The position numbers and the translations under genes were made by a program. Shown here in pieces: positions 1 to 6,120 of a stretch of 11,813 nucleotides of DNA (positions are counted from its first letter, which is position 1; each line of letters begins with the position of its first letter). The notes beneath the pieces were generated by a model that was not told where the DNA came from, did not search any database, and saw only the letters and a list, made by a program, of their open reading frames with translations. The DNA is from Lachnospiraceae bacterium UBA7012 (GTDB taxonomy: Bacteria; Bacillota; Clostridia; Lachnospirales; Lachnospiraceae): positions 1-11,813 of the forward strand of contig DJXE01000091.1 of the NCBI GenBank assembly GCA_002449595.1. Reading direction: 5' to 3'.

Positions 1-561
1 TATGTCACCATGACTTTCGAGGCGGGCGTTCCCAAGACCGTCAACGGCAAGGAAATGAAGGTTGCCGATATCATCCGCACCCTTAACAAGCTCGGCGGCG
101 AGAACGGCATCGGCATCATCGACATCGTAGAAAACCGCGTTGTCGGCATGAAGTCCCGCGGCGTTTATGAGACTCCTGGCGGAACGATCCTTTACGAGGC
201 GCATCAGCAGCTCGAGGAACTCATCCTCGACCGCGACACCTATGCTGTCAAGAACGAGATCGCTCAGAAGTACGCAAGCCTCATCTATGAAGGCAAGTGG
301 TTTACTCCTCTTCGCGAGGCGGAGCAGGCTTTCATCGACTCCACGCAGAAGTACGTCACCGGCGAAGTGAAGCTCGCGCTCTACAAGGGCAACATCATCA
401 AGGCCGGCACGACGTCTCCTTACTCTCTCTACAACGAAAGCATCGCTTCCTTCACGACCGGCGATCTGTACGATCACCACGACGCGGAAGGCTTCATCAA
501 CCTCTTCGGCCTGTCCGTTAAGGTTCGCGCGATGAAGATGGCGGAGAAGGGGGAACTCTGA
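1..561 (+). CDS. argG: Argininosuccinate synthase, C-terminal part (5' end outside window)
   Basis: Argininosuccinate synthase joins citrulline and aspartate, using ATP, in the penultimate step of arginine synthesis in the cytoplasm. The reading frame is open from base 1 (Tyr-Val-Thr before the first Met), so the start lies upstream; about 186 of the usual ~400 residues are present. Family landmarks in order are [12 protein letters not shown], the [18 protein letters not shown] stretch, [16 protein letters not shown], and a C-terminal helix region ending in [13 protein letters not shown], all typical of the synthetase and tetramerisation regions. The TGA stop is at 559-561 and a hairpin terminator follows at 643-681. 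No argH follows directly, so argG appears to be the last gene of its transcript. I am confident of the identity from sequence recall; no alignment was run. Confidence 0.95.
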   Translation, partial: YVTMTFEAGVPKTVNGKEMKVADIIRTLNKLGGENGIGIIDIVENRVVGMKSRGVYETPGGTILYEAHQQLEELILDRDTYAVKNEIAQKYASLIYEGKWFTPLREAEQAFIDSTQKYVTGEVKLALYKGNIIKAGTTSPYSLYNESIASFTTGDLYDHHDAEGFINLFGLSVKVRAMKMAEKGEL

Positions 562-579
562 TTTCCGGGCTCTGAGCTC

Positions 580-623
580 TGGCGGCTTTGGCTGATGCGG
601 CTTAGCCTTTGGCGGCTTTGGCT
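580..623. repeat. Two direct copies of a 14-bp sequence downstream of argG
   Basis: TGGCGGCTTTGGCT occurs at 580-593 and again, identically, at 610-623, exactly 30 bp apart. The intervening sequence (GATGCGGCTTAGCCTT) looks like a further degenerate echo of the same GGCTT/GCCTT theme. It lies between the argG stop and its terminator, so it would be transcribed as 3' UTR. No function is evident; replication slippage is a simple explanation. Confidence 0.6.
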
Positions 624-642
624 CTTGCGATTCAGAAATTAA

Positions 643-690
643 TCCGGCCAGTCCGGCGGTTTTACCGCGCGGCTGGCCGGAATTATATTT
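643..690 (+). terminator. Hairpin terminator after argG
   Basis: A 9-bp stem TCCGGCCAG (643-651) / CTGGCCGGA (673-681) encloses a second small stem GCGGT (656-660) / ACCGC (664-668). It is followed by ATTATATTT, a modest U-tract. It sits about 80 bp after the argG stop and is the most plausible end of that transcript. Confidence 0.7.
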
Positions 691-856
691 GTGGTTTGGA
701 TTGTCCTGCCGGTTGGTTTACGGCATATTTTTGCTTTCCTTCATTTATGCCGTAATTCTGATCTCCGATTCCAATCTGGCTCGGATACTTTACGGACCTG
801 CGAGTCGTACTTGTGATTCGGACCGTAATTCCTGCATCTGGAGTTCGGGCGCGTTT

Positions 857-873
857 TCTGGTATTCTCACGAT
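857..873 (+). promoter_or_regulatory. Candidate extended -10 element placed for a leaderless start
   Basis: TGGTATTCT (857-865) matches an extended -10 (TGN followed by TATTCT, 4 of 6 to consensus). Only six bases, CACGAT, separate it from the ATG at 874, so transcription would be expected to begin at or very near the A of the start codon. There is no purine-rich Shine-Dalgarno sequence before the ATG. No good -35 is visible at the usual distance, which an extended -10 can partly compensate for. Confidence 0.4.
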
Positions 874-1557
874 ATGATTAGATTATATGATTCCAATGAG
901 ATGGCGCGCGTCTCGTCCCCCGCGTGTGCGGGATGCGGACAGTGCTGCCGCGGTATGGGTGAGAGCGTCCGCCTCGACCCTTATGACGTTCACATGCTGA
1001 CCGGGTATCTCGGCCTTGATTTCCAGGGCCTGCTGGCCCGGTGTGCCGGGCTGTCCGCAGAGGATGGCCTGATCCTTCCGTATCTGAAGTCGGATCCAAA
1101 ATGCGCCTTCCTGAATGAAGAAGGCAGGTGCGACATTCACGCCGTCCGTCCAGGGATCTGCCGGCTGTTTCCGCTCGGCAGAAATTATGAGTGGGACGAC
1201 GACGGCAACTGTCATCTGAAGTATTTCATTGTAGAGGGCGGCTGTCCCAAGCCCGGTCTTACAAAAGCGAGAATTCGTGACTGGATCGGCATCACTGACA
1301 TCGACCGCTATGAGCGATTTGTCGAGGACTGGCACCGCCTTACGAGCATCGCGAAGGAGTATCTGAAGCAGCTGTCCGGGCAGAATGGTGCTCAAGAAGC
1401 GAACGATCTGGCGCGCCAGCTGAACATGTTTATCCTGAAGACGTTCTACGCAGCGCCGTTCCGGCCTGCTGCCGCCACGATCAGCCCGAATGATGAGGAC
1501 GAATTCTTCCGCATCTTCCAAATCAGGCTAAATGCCGCGCTCGAAGCGCTGCAGTAG
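874..1557 (+). CDS. YkgJ/UPF0153-type cysteine-cluster (putative metal-chelating) protein
   Basis: This 227-residue cytoplasmic protein carries the UPF0153/YkgJ signature: a CxxCxxCC cluster at C18, C21, C24 and C25 (CAGCGQCC), then C77, C86 in GRCDIH and C96 in RPGICRLFPLGR, with further cysteines near residues 118-130 (GGCPKPG). The family is described as a zinc- or iron-binding domain of unknown biochemical role; no reaction can be assigned. The C-terminal ~100 residues are helical and show no recognised domain. Two starts are possible, ATG 874 and ATG 901; neither has a ribosome binding site. I keep 874 because a -10-like element lies exactly 6 nt upstream, as in a leaderless gene. It converges on mutY, with 8 bp between the stop codons and no room for a terminator. 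Confidence 0.85.
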   Translation: MIRLYDSNEMARVSSPACAGCGQCCRGMGESVRLDPYDVHMLTGYLGLDFQGLLARCAGLSAEDGLILPYLKSDPKCAFLNEEGRCDIHAVRPGICRLFPLGRNYEWDDDGNCHLKYFIVEGGCPKPGLTKARIRDWIGITDIDRYERFVEDWHRLTSIAKEYLKQLSGQNGAQEANDLARQLNMFILKTFYAAPFRPAAATISPNDEDEFFRIFQIRLNAALEALQ

Positions 1558-1565
1558 CGCCTCTC

Positions 1566-2645
1566 TCACTCCCCAACAATCACCCTCTCCGTAAAGGCTG
1601 CGAAAGCCGACGGCACGGAGTAGACGTCGCGGATCTCGCTGACCTGTGCGAGAAGGATCCCGCCGCCGGAAGGAGGAGGGGTGAGTTCATCTGCGCGGAC
1701 TTCGTAGCCGATCATGTGCCACTCTTTGTGCGTGAAGATGTGCTTCGCCGGCGGCAGCGAGCGGATGCGAATCGGCTCAAAGCCGAGCTGCCGCACATAT
1801 TTTTCCGCCTCCGCCGCGTCTAAATGCCCCTCAGCATTCGGATATTCATAGAGCCCGGCCAGCAGCCCTCTCGCAGGGCGCTTTCTGAGCGCAATTCTCT
1901 CATCATCACGAATCAGAAAGACGGTCAGTTCCTGCACTGAACGGCTCTTTTTCGCCGGCATCACCGGATACAAGAGCTCCTCTCTGCGCGCATGCGCCTC
2001 ACACCACTCACTCCAGGGGCACTCCCCACAGAGCGGCGAGCCATTCGGAACACAGACTGTCGCTCCAAGATCCATCAGCGCCTGATTAAGATCACCGGGC
2101 ACATTTCTCCCCGGCCGCTCCACCACCATCATCGGCAAAAAATACTCCCCCGCCGCCCTCTTCGCCGCCTCGGAGCGGCTGTCTTCTCCGTAAGCCGTCA
2201 TACGAGCGAACACGCGCAGGAGGTTGCCGTCGACCGCGGGAGCCGGCTCGCCGAAAGCAATCGAAGCGATCGCCGCCGCGGTGTACGCCCCGATGCCGGC
2301 GAGCTTGATAAGTTCTTTCGCGCTCCGCGGCATCTCGCCGCCATATTCTTCCATGATCTGCACCGCCGCCTTGTGGAGGTTGCGCACGCGGCTGTAGTAG
2401 CCGAGGCCCTCCCAGAGCTTTAAGTACACGTCCTCCTCCGCCGCCGCGAGGGAGGCGATGTCCGGAAGCGCGTCAAGAAAGCGCGCGTAATAGCCCTTCA
2501 CCGCCTCGACTCTCGTCTGCTGGAGCATGATCTCCGAGAGCCAGACGTGATAGGGCGAAGGGTCCTCGCGCCAGGGCAGGACACGGCGCTCCCTGTCATA
2601 CCAGGCGAGCAGCCGCTCAGTTTGCGTTGTGGAATCAATTGTCAT
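1566..2645 (-). CDS. mutY: A/G-specific adenine DNA glycosylase
   Basis: MutY removes adenine mispaired with 8-oxoguanine, limiting G:C to T:A mutation in the base-excision repair (GO) system. The 359-residue length is normal. Visible features in order: the N-terminal catalytic helix LSEIMLQQTRV with the catalytic Glu38; the helix-hairpin-helix LAGIGAYTAAAI (about 115-126); the catalytic Asp139 in VDGNLLRV; and the iron-sulfur loop cysteines C198, C206, C209 and C215 (C-X7-C-X2-C-X5-C). A C-terminal MutT-like domain for 8-oxoG recognition follows from about 235, including KHIFTHKEWHM. All key residues are present, so the enzyme should be active. The ATG at 2645 has no Shine-Dalgarno sequence and is preceded by TATAAT at 6 nt, suggesting a leaderless mRNA. 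The next gene upstream (2690) is divergent, 44 bp away. Confidence 0.96.
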   Translation of the reverse strand: MTIDSTTQTERLLAWYDRERRVLPWREDPSPYHVWLSEIMLQQTRVEAVKGYYARFLDALPDIASLAAAEEDVYLKLWEGLGYYSRVRNLHKAAVQIMEEYGGEMPRSAKELIKLAGIGAYTAAAIASIAFGEPAPAVDGNLLRVFARMTAYGEDSRSEAAKRAAGEYFLPMMVVERPGRNVPGDLNQALMDLGATVCVPNGSPLCGECPWSEWCEAHARREELLYPVMPAKKSRSVQELTVFLIRDDERIALRKRPARGLLAGLYEYPNAEGHLDAAEAEKYVRQLGFEPIRIRSLPPAKHIFTHKEWHMIGYEVRADELTPPPSGGGILLAQVSEIRDVYSVPSAFAAFTERVIVGE

Positions 2646-2657
2646 AGAATCATTATA
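2646..2657 (-). promoter_or_regulatory. Consensus -10 box placed for a leaderless mutY transcript
   Basis: On the minus strand a perfect TATAAT occupies 2657-2652, followed by GATTCT and then the mutY ATG at 2645. This spacing puts the expected transcription start on the ATG itself. The best upstream TTGACC (2683-2678) is 20 nt away, longer than the usual 16-18, so the -35 is uncertain. No Shine-Dalgarno sequence is possible in the six-base gap, and no alternative in-frame Met occurs before residue 40. Confidence 0.5.
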
Positions 2658-2689
2658 CGATATCTGAGAAAGATCACGGTCAAAAGGCT

Positions 2690-3253
2690 ATGCAGTCATC
2701 CGCCGCTTACGGCTTCCGCAACATAACTGAAGTACATCCCGATGTAATCAAAACCCGCATCCTGCCCGCCGCGGACACCCGGTTTGCGATGACGGGCGAG
2801 TTTTTCGATGAAGCGAAGAACCACTGCGGCGCGGTCTGCGCGACCAACGTCCTTCTGTACTTCCGTGCCCTGGCCGGCGTCCCGGTCAAATCCACCACAG
2901 AGCGGCACCGGATCTTCACTGCAATCCATGACGTCGTCGGCAACGGCCCGATCTTCTCTCTCCAGAAAAAGATCTCCCGCTGCCCCTTCATCGCCGTCCG
3001 CGGCAAAAAGCTGCGCGGCGTCCCGGAGCTGGTCTCCGCGCTGGACCACGGCTGCCCCTGCATCCTGCTCCTCGCAAACGGCCTGTTCGACTGGCACTGG
3101 GTGCTCTGCGTCGGCTACCTGACCGCGCGAGAGAACGGGCAAGAAAAGCTCTTCCTCCGCCTCGCCGACAGCTGGACACCCGTCTGCAATACCATCTATG
3201 AACCGAACGTTGGCTCAAAGATCCTGTCCATAACTGCCTACCGGCATAAATAA
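2690..3253 (+). CDS. Small cysteine-peptidase-fold (C39-like) protein of unknown substrate
   Basis: The 187-residue protein has the layout of a papain-like/C39-type cysteine peptidase: Cys46 in NHCGAVCATN at the head of a helix, His136 in FDWHWVLCVGY, and Asp160 in LRLADSW. That order and spacing fit a Cys-His-Asp triad. There is no signal peptide and no transmembrane segment, so it is probably cytoplasmic. There is no ABC transporter or GG-leader peptide gene nearby, so a bacteriocin-processing role is not supported. The N-terminal ~35 residues are of unknown nature. The start at 2690 has only a close, weak AAAAGG; another start at residue 34 would leave the triad intact. It is transcribed divergently from mutY. 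The family call is moderate and the substrate is unknown. Confidence 0.65.
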   Translation: MQSSAAYGFRNITEVHPDVIKTRILPAADTRFAMTGEFFDEAKNHCGAVCATNVLLYFRALAGVPVKSTTERHRIFTAIHDVVGNGPIFSLQKKISRCPFIAVRGKKLRGVPELVSALDHGCPCILLLANGLFDWHWVLCVGYLTARENGQEKLFLRLADSWTPVCNTIYEPNVGSKILSITAYRHK

Positions 3254-3303
3254 TCTGGATCGCGGCCGGCACGGCTTTTCACAAAGGCTTCCCCCAAAGT
3301 TAA

Positions 3304-3332
3304 TTGAAATAATCGTCTTCTTGTTTTATTAT
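3304..3332 (+). promoter_or_regulatory. Sigma-70/sigma-A-type promoter for the CPBP protease gene
   Basis: TTGAAA (3304-3309) and TATTAT (3327-3332) are separated by exactly 17 bp; each is close to consensus (TATTAT is 5 of 6). Transcription would start near 3339, leaving a 5' UTR of about 70 nt that contains a hairpin and a mini-ORF. Confidence 0.75.
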
Positions 3333-3375
3333 AGATTAGCATGTTTTTTCGGGGGTCCGTCCCCGGAGGCTGTAC

Positions 3376-3396
3376 ATGCGTGTCTATGAGCTTTAG
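3376..3396 (+). CDS. Possible six-codon leader peptide (MRVYEL)
   Basis: ATG CGT GTC TAT GAG CTT TAG is preceded by a perfect GGAGG (3365-3369) at 6 nt, a better ribosome binding site than that of the downstream gene. It ends 12 nt before the CPBP start codon at 3409, inside the same leader. The GGAGG sits on the 3' flank of a small CGGGG (3350-3354) / CCCCG (3361-3365) hairpin. Translation of the mini-ORF could couple to, or modulate, expression of the protease gene. No amino-acid run typical of classical attenuators is present, so the role is speculative. Confidence 0.4.
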   Translation: MRVYEL

Positions 3397-3408
3397 AGGT
3401 TTTCGGTC

Positions 3409-4092
3409 ATGCCTGAAATGACGACGCCCAGAGAGATACAGGATTACTATAAAAAGCTCGCCTTCCCGCTGCTGTGGGAGGCGCTCTTTGTCGTGTCCTA
3501 TCTCCTGTTTCCAGCTTATTCGCTGTATCTGCAGCTGGCTTTTTACGTCGGGATCATCGTGTGGTTCCGGCGCGATTTCTCCGTGCGCGAACTGACGGAA
3601 AACATGACGCGCGGCGGCATCCGCTTCTGGGCGCCCGTCGTCGTCACAGCGGCCGCCATGTGGGGCGTTTTTCGGCTCGTCAACACGGTCGAAGCCATGC
3701 TGATTCCCTATCTTGATGACGGAATGATCCAGATCCGCGTCATGAGTTCGTTTACCATGTTTGAGTCGATCCTGAACATCCTGCTGTACGCGGCCGCGAT
3801 GATCCTGCTGCCGCCGCTCGCGGAGGGACTGTTCTTCCGAAAGGCGGCGATCTGCCCGCCGAACACCGGCATCATGCCGTTCACGGTCCTCATCGGCCTG
3901 GTCCTGTGCGCAGTCTCCCACGCGCTCGACTGGCCCGGCATCATCGAAATGTTCCTGATCGCGCTGCCGGTGACCCTCTGCTACGTGTTCACCCGAAACA
4001 TCTACATTTCGATCACGGCGCACTTCCTTTTCCAGCTTGTGACCAATGTCTATTACGTCGGGTACGCGATTGCCAGAATCATCACTCGCTAA
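3409..4092 (+). CDS. CPBP-family intramembrane glutamic protease homologue with variant motifs
   Basis: This 227-residue, strongly hydrophobic protein has about six to seven predicted membrane segments. It shows the three CPBP (CAAX protease/bacteriocin-processing, ABI) motifs in order: EGLFFRK (E139 to R144) for the usual EExxxR, AVSH (H171) for FxxxH, and HFLFQ (H205) for HxxxN. The first Glu, the Arg and both His are kept, but the second Glu is Gly140 and the Asn is Gln209. CPBP proteins cleave near or within the membrane or serve as immunity proteins for bacteriocins; the substrate here is unknown and no bacteriocin gene is visible. The start at 3409 follows AGAGG at about 9 nt. The gene is monocistronic, with its own promoter and a terminator at 4155-4181. 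Confidence 0.8.
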   Translation: MPEMTTPREIQDYYKKLAFPLLWEALFVVSYLLFPAYSLYLQLAFYVGIIVWFRRDFSVRELTENMTRGGIRFWAPVVVTAAAMWGVFRLVNTVEAMLIPYLDDGMIQIRVMSSFTMFESILNILLYAAAMILLPPLAEGLFFRKAAICPPNTGIMPFTVLIGLVLCAVSHALDWPGIIEMFLIALPVTLCYVFTRNIYISITAHFLFQLVTNVYYVGYAIARIITR

Positions 4093-4145
4093 TTGGGAAA
4101 AGAGTTTTAGCTCGCGAATCCAGATAATCAAAGACCATATACCTG

Positions 4146-4181
4146 AAAAATTCGCCCCGCTCTTCAATGAGCGGGGTTTTT
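4146..4181 (+). terminator. Intrinsic terminator after the CPBP gene (repeat copy 1)
   Basis: An 8-bp stem CCCCGCTC (4155-4162) / GAGCGGGG (4169-4176) with a TTCAAT loop is followed by TTTTT (4177-4181). AAAAA on the left (4146-4150) would give a U-tract on the other strand too, so it may work in both directions. The same stem-loop recurs at 4228-4249 (decayed) and 4289-4312. Confidence 0.85.
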
Positions 4182-4338
4182 GTATCAGTCTTCTGCTCTT
4201 CCAATGAGTGAAGCTTGAACGAATCTACCCCACTCTTCCATGGGCGGGATTTATTACTCTTCAAATGAACTAGGCCTAAATGAAATAACCCCCGCTCATC
4301 CATGAGCGGGGGCATCTGACTCATTACTCTTCCAGCGA
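4155..4338. repeat. Three degenerate tandem copies of a terminator plus symporter 3'-end unit
   Basis: Each unit of roughly 60-70 bp has a C-run/GAGCGGG hairpin followed by a CTCTTC(C/A)A element. Hairpins: 4155-4176 (intact), 4228-4249 (decayed, two mismatches), 4289-4312 (intact, 11-bp arms). The CTCTTC elements begin at 4196, 4257 and 4327, spaced 61 and 70 bp. The last one is the end of the symporter coding sequence (reverse complement encodes SLEE-stop). In the other two copies the same reading gives SLEE (4207-4196) and FEE-stop, so the duplicated unit includes the last codons of the symporter gene. Confidence 0.7.
4280..4312 (-). terminator. Terminator of the SSF symporter gene (repeat copy 3)
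   Basis: On the minus strand, about 11 nt after the symporter stop, arms at 4312-4302 and 4299-4289 can pair over up to 11 bp with a very short loop (in practice fewer pairs). They are followed by TTATTTCATT, a moderate U-tract. Two further copies lie downstream as backups for read-through. Confidence 0.75.
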
Positions 4339-5859
4339 CCGGGACCTCTTGACCACGACCGTGGTGTCGTAGCAGGTGAAGATCTCGTCGACCATTGCTC
4401 TGTCCGGCTTCGGGGTGACAAGGCTCACGAGCGGGACGACGACGAGTCCGAGGAGCATCGTCACGGCGCCGGCGTTGATGGGCGACTTGATGAAGTGGAG
4501 CTGCATGTTTGCGACAGTGAAGAGGACGCCGATCGCGTAACTCGTCCAGACGGACCCCTTCGTGATGTTCTTGGAGTACAGGCCGTACATGAACGGTGCG
4601 AGGAAAGCGCCTGCCAGCGCGCCCCATGACACGCCCATGAGCTGTGCGATGAAGGTCGGAGGGTTGAAGGCGATCACGACCGAGATGATCACGAAGACCG
4701 CGACCAGCACTCTCATCACGACCATCTGCTGCTTCTCGGACATGTTCTTCCAGACGGTGACCTTTAACACGTCGAGCGTCAGCGTGGAGCTCGAAGTCAG
4801 GACCAGTGAAGAGAGCGTCGACATGGAGGCCGACAGAACGAGGACGACCGTGATGCCGATCAGGATGTCAGGCAGCGTGAGCAGCATCTGCGGCACGATC
4901 GTGTCGTATGCGATGCTTCCGTTTGCCGCATAGATCGCGGGGGAATCGAACAGTCTGCCGAAACCGCCGAGGAAGTAGCAGCCGCCGGCGATCACGATCG
5001 CAAAGAATGTCGAAACGATGGTTCCTGTGCGAACAGCCTTTTCATCCTTGATCGTGTAGAACTTGTGCACCATCTGCGGCAGGCCCCACGTGCCGAGGGA
5101 CGTCAGGATGACGACGCCCAGGAGGTTCAGCGGGTCCGGTCCGAAGAAGGACGTCAGGAGGCCCTTGGAGCCCGCGAGCTGCGGTGTGACCGTGTCTTCC
5201 GGGTAGATCTCGGAAAGCTGGCGGATCGCGTTCAGGAAGCCGCCCTGGTTGTTCAGGACCGCCACGATGATCGAGCAGATGCCGATCAGCATGATGATGC
5301 CCTGGATGAAATCGTTGAGGGCCGTCGCGGTGTAGCCGCCGGCGATGACGTACACGCCGGTCAGAAGCGCCATGACGACGACACAGATCTTGTAGTCGAT
5401 GGAGAACGCCATGCCGAACAGCCTGGAGAGGCCGTTGTAGACGGAAGCCGTATAAGGAATCAGGAAAATGAAAGCGATGAGCGATCCGACGATCTGGAGC
5501 GCCTTGGAATCATATCTTTTGGCGAAGAATTCCGGCATCGTTCTCGCGTCCAGCTTCTGGGTCATGACGCGCGTCCTGCGCCCCAGGACGAGCCACGCCA
5601 GAAGGCTGCCGATGAAAGCGTTGCCGAGGCCGACCCACGTCGAGGACAGGCCGTATTTCCAGCCGAACTGGCCCGCGTAGCCAATGAACACGACTGCCGA
5701 GAAATAAGACGTACCGAACGCAAAAGCCGTGAGCCACGGGCCCACGTTCCTTCCGCCGAGCACATAGTCGTTGACGCCTGAGGTCCTCTTTGCGGACCAC
5801 AGGCCCACAGCAATCATCACGCCGAAAAATAAGATCAACATCAGAATCTTCGCTGCCAT
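4324..5859 (-). CDS. SSF-family sodium:solute symporter (PutP-like)
   Basis: This 511-residue integral membrane protein belongs to the sodium:solute symporter family, which couples sodium entry to uptake of sugars, amino acids or organic acids. The usual architecture of about 13 membrane helices in the LeuT fold is expected. Visible landmarks: the N-terminal helix followed by DYVLGGRNVGPW (about 31-42); the unwound first core helix AFGTSYFSAVVFIGYAG; the GGYTATALNDFIQG loop typical of PutP relatives; and the core helix SASMSTLSSLVLTSSS, whose Ser/Thr residues match the Na2 sodium site. The substrate cannot be told; it is PutP-like in layout but not identifiable as a proline carrier. The start at 5859 is set by GAGGAGGG, 7 nt upstream. 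It is monocistronic, with a promoter at 6009-6037 and a repeat-rich leader. Confidence 0.9.
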   Translation of the reverse strand: MAAKILMLILFFGVMIAVGLWSAKRTSGVNDYVLGGRNVGPWLTAFAFGTSYFSAVVFIGYAGQFGWKYGLSSTWVGLGNAFIGSLLAWLVLGRRTRVMTQKLDARTMPEFFAKRYDSKALQIVGSLIAFIFLIPYTASVYNGLSRLFGMAFSIDYKICVVVMALLTGVYVIAGGYTATALNDFIQGIIMLIGICSIIVAVLNNQGGFLNAIRQLSEIYPEDTVTPQLAGSKGLLTSFFGPDPLNLLGVVILTSLGTWGLPQMVHKFYTIKDEKAVRTGTIVSTFFAIVIAGGCYFLGGFGRLFDSPAIYAANGSIAYDTIVPQMLLTLPDILIGITVVLVLSASMSTLSSLVLTSSSTLTLDVLKVTVWKNMSEKQQMVVMRVLVAVFVIISVVIAFNPPTFIAQLMGVSWGALAGAFLAPFMYGLYSKNITKGSVWTSYAIGVLFTVANMQLHFIKSPINAGAVTMLLGLVVVPLVSLVTPKPDRAMVDEIFTCYDTTVVVKRSRSLEE

Positions 5860-5957
5860 TTCCTGTCCCTCCTCAATATGTGTCCAGCTTCCGTGCGCCG
5901 GCTTCTTTGCGCCTGAGCCTCCGATGTCCTCACCTGCGGCCCTCCCCGGCGCTTCTG

Positions 5958-6002
5958 CGCTTTAGCGCACCAACGCGTTTAAGCGTTTAAGCGCCAACGC
6001 GT
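5958..6002. repeat. Short direct and inverted repeats in the symporter leader
   Basis: On the plus strand CCAACGCGT occurs at 5970-5978 and 5994-6002, bracketing two tandem GTTTAAGC units (5977-5992). Beside them is the hairpin GCGCTTTAGCGC (5958-5969). The block sits immediately downstream of the symporter -10 box, where a repressor site or a structured 5' UTR would act. No known operator is recognised. Confidence 0.6.
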
Positions 6003-6008
6003 GAAAGT

Positions 6009-6037
6009 ATATTATGACAAAAAAAGAGGTCAGTCAA
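6009..6037 (-). promoter_or_regulatory. Promoter of the symporter gene, overlapping the upstream terminator
   Basis: On the minus strand TTGACT (6037-6032) and TAATAT (6014-6009) are 17 bp apart. The -35 lies in the loop and first stem base of the terminator hairpin of the preceding operon, and the terminator T-run forms part of the spacer. The resulting symporter mRNA would have a leader of about 145 nt containing the repeat block at 5958-6002. Confidence 0.6.
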
Positions 6038-6043
6038 CCTCTT
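6019..6043 (-). terminator. Intrinsic terminator of the marR-cmk-barnase-barstar operon
   Basis: On the minus strand AAGAGGT (6043-6037) pairs with ACCTCTT (6030-6024) around a six-base loop and is followed by an uninterrupted run of T (6025-6019). This is the first strong terminator after the barstar-dehydrogenase stop at 6121. A weaker GCCCGG/CCGGGC hairpin without a T-run lies between them at 6085-6110. Confidence 0.9.
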
Positions 6044-6120
6044 CTTTTGTATTGGATTCTGTACAATTTTGAATTCACTTGATTGCCCGGCGGCAGTGCT
6101 TTTCCCGGGCGCTGCTAAGG

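Larger units (their letters stand above)
562..873. other. Intergenic region between argG and the cysteine-cluster gene
   Basis: This 312-bp stretch contains the 14-bp direct repeat, the argG terminator and, at its right end, a candidate extended -10 promoter for the next gene. From 690 to about 850 I see only loosely recurring short words (CCGTAATTC at about 751 and 823, TTTACGG at about 717 and 790). A 62-codon open frame at 689-877 lacks a ribosome binding site and resembles nothing I recognise, so I do not call it a gene. Confidence 0.6.
3254..3408. other. Leader region of the CPBP protease gene
   Basis: The short intergenic stretch carries a good sigma-70-type promoter (3304-3332), a G/C hairpin (about 3350-3365) and a six-codon ORF with its own ribosome binding site. 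A weak stem GCCG/CGGC followed by TTTTC near 3269-3283 might end the preceding transcript, but it is too short to call with confidence. Confidence 0.5.

Noticed and set aside
689..877. 62-codon plus-strand frame downstream of argG
   Set aside because: It has no ribosome binding site, overlaps the next start and resembles no known family.
3238..4167. Minus-strand open frame (309 codons) opposite the CPBP gene
   Set aside because: It consists of His/Asp/Arg-rich antisense sequence. The plus strand has a promoter, hydrophobic segments, conserved motifs and a terminator.
4155..4338. CRISPR-like array
   Set aside because: The repeated units are degenerate, contain terminator hairpins and coding ends, have no uniform spacers and no cas gene nearby. 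Tandem duplication explains them.
6085..6110. GCCCGG/CCGGGC hairpin directly after the barstar-dehydrogenase stop as the operon terminator
   Set aside because: It has a long loop and no T-tract; the hairpin at 6024-6043 with seven T residues is a far better terminator.
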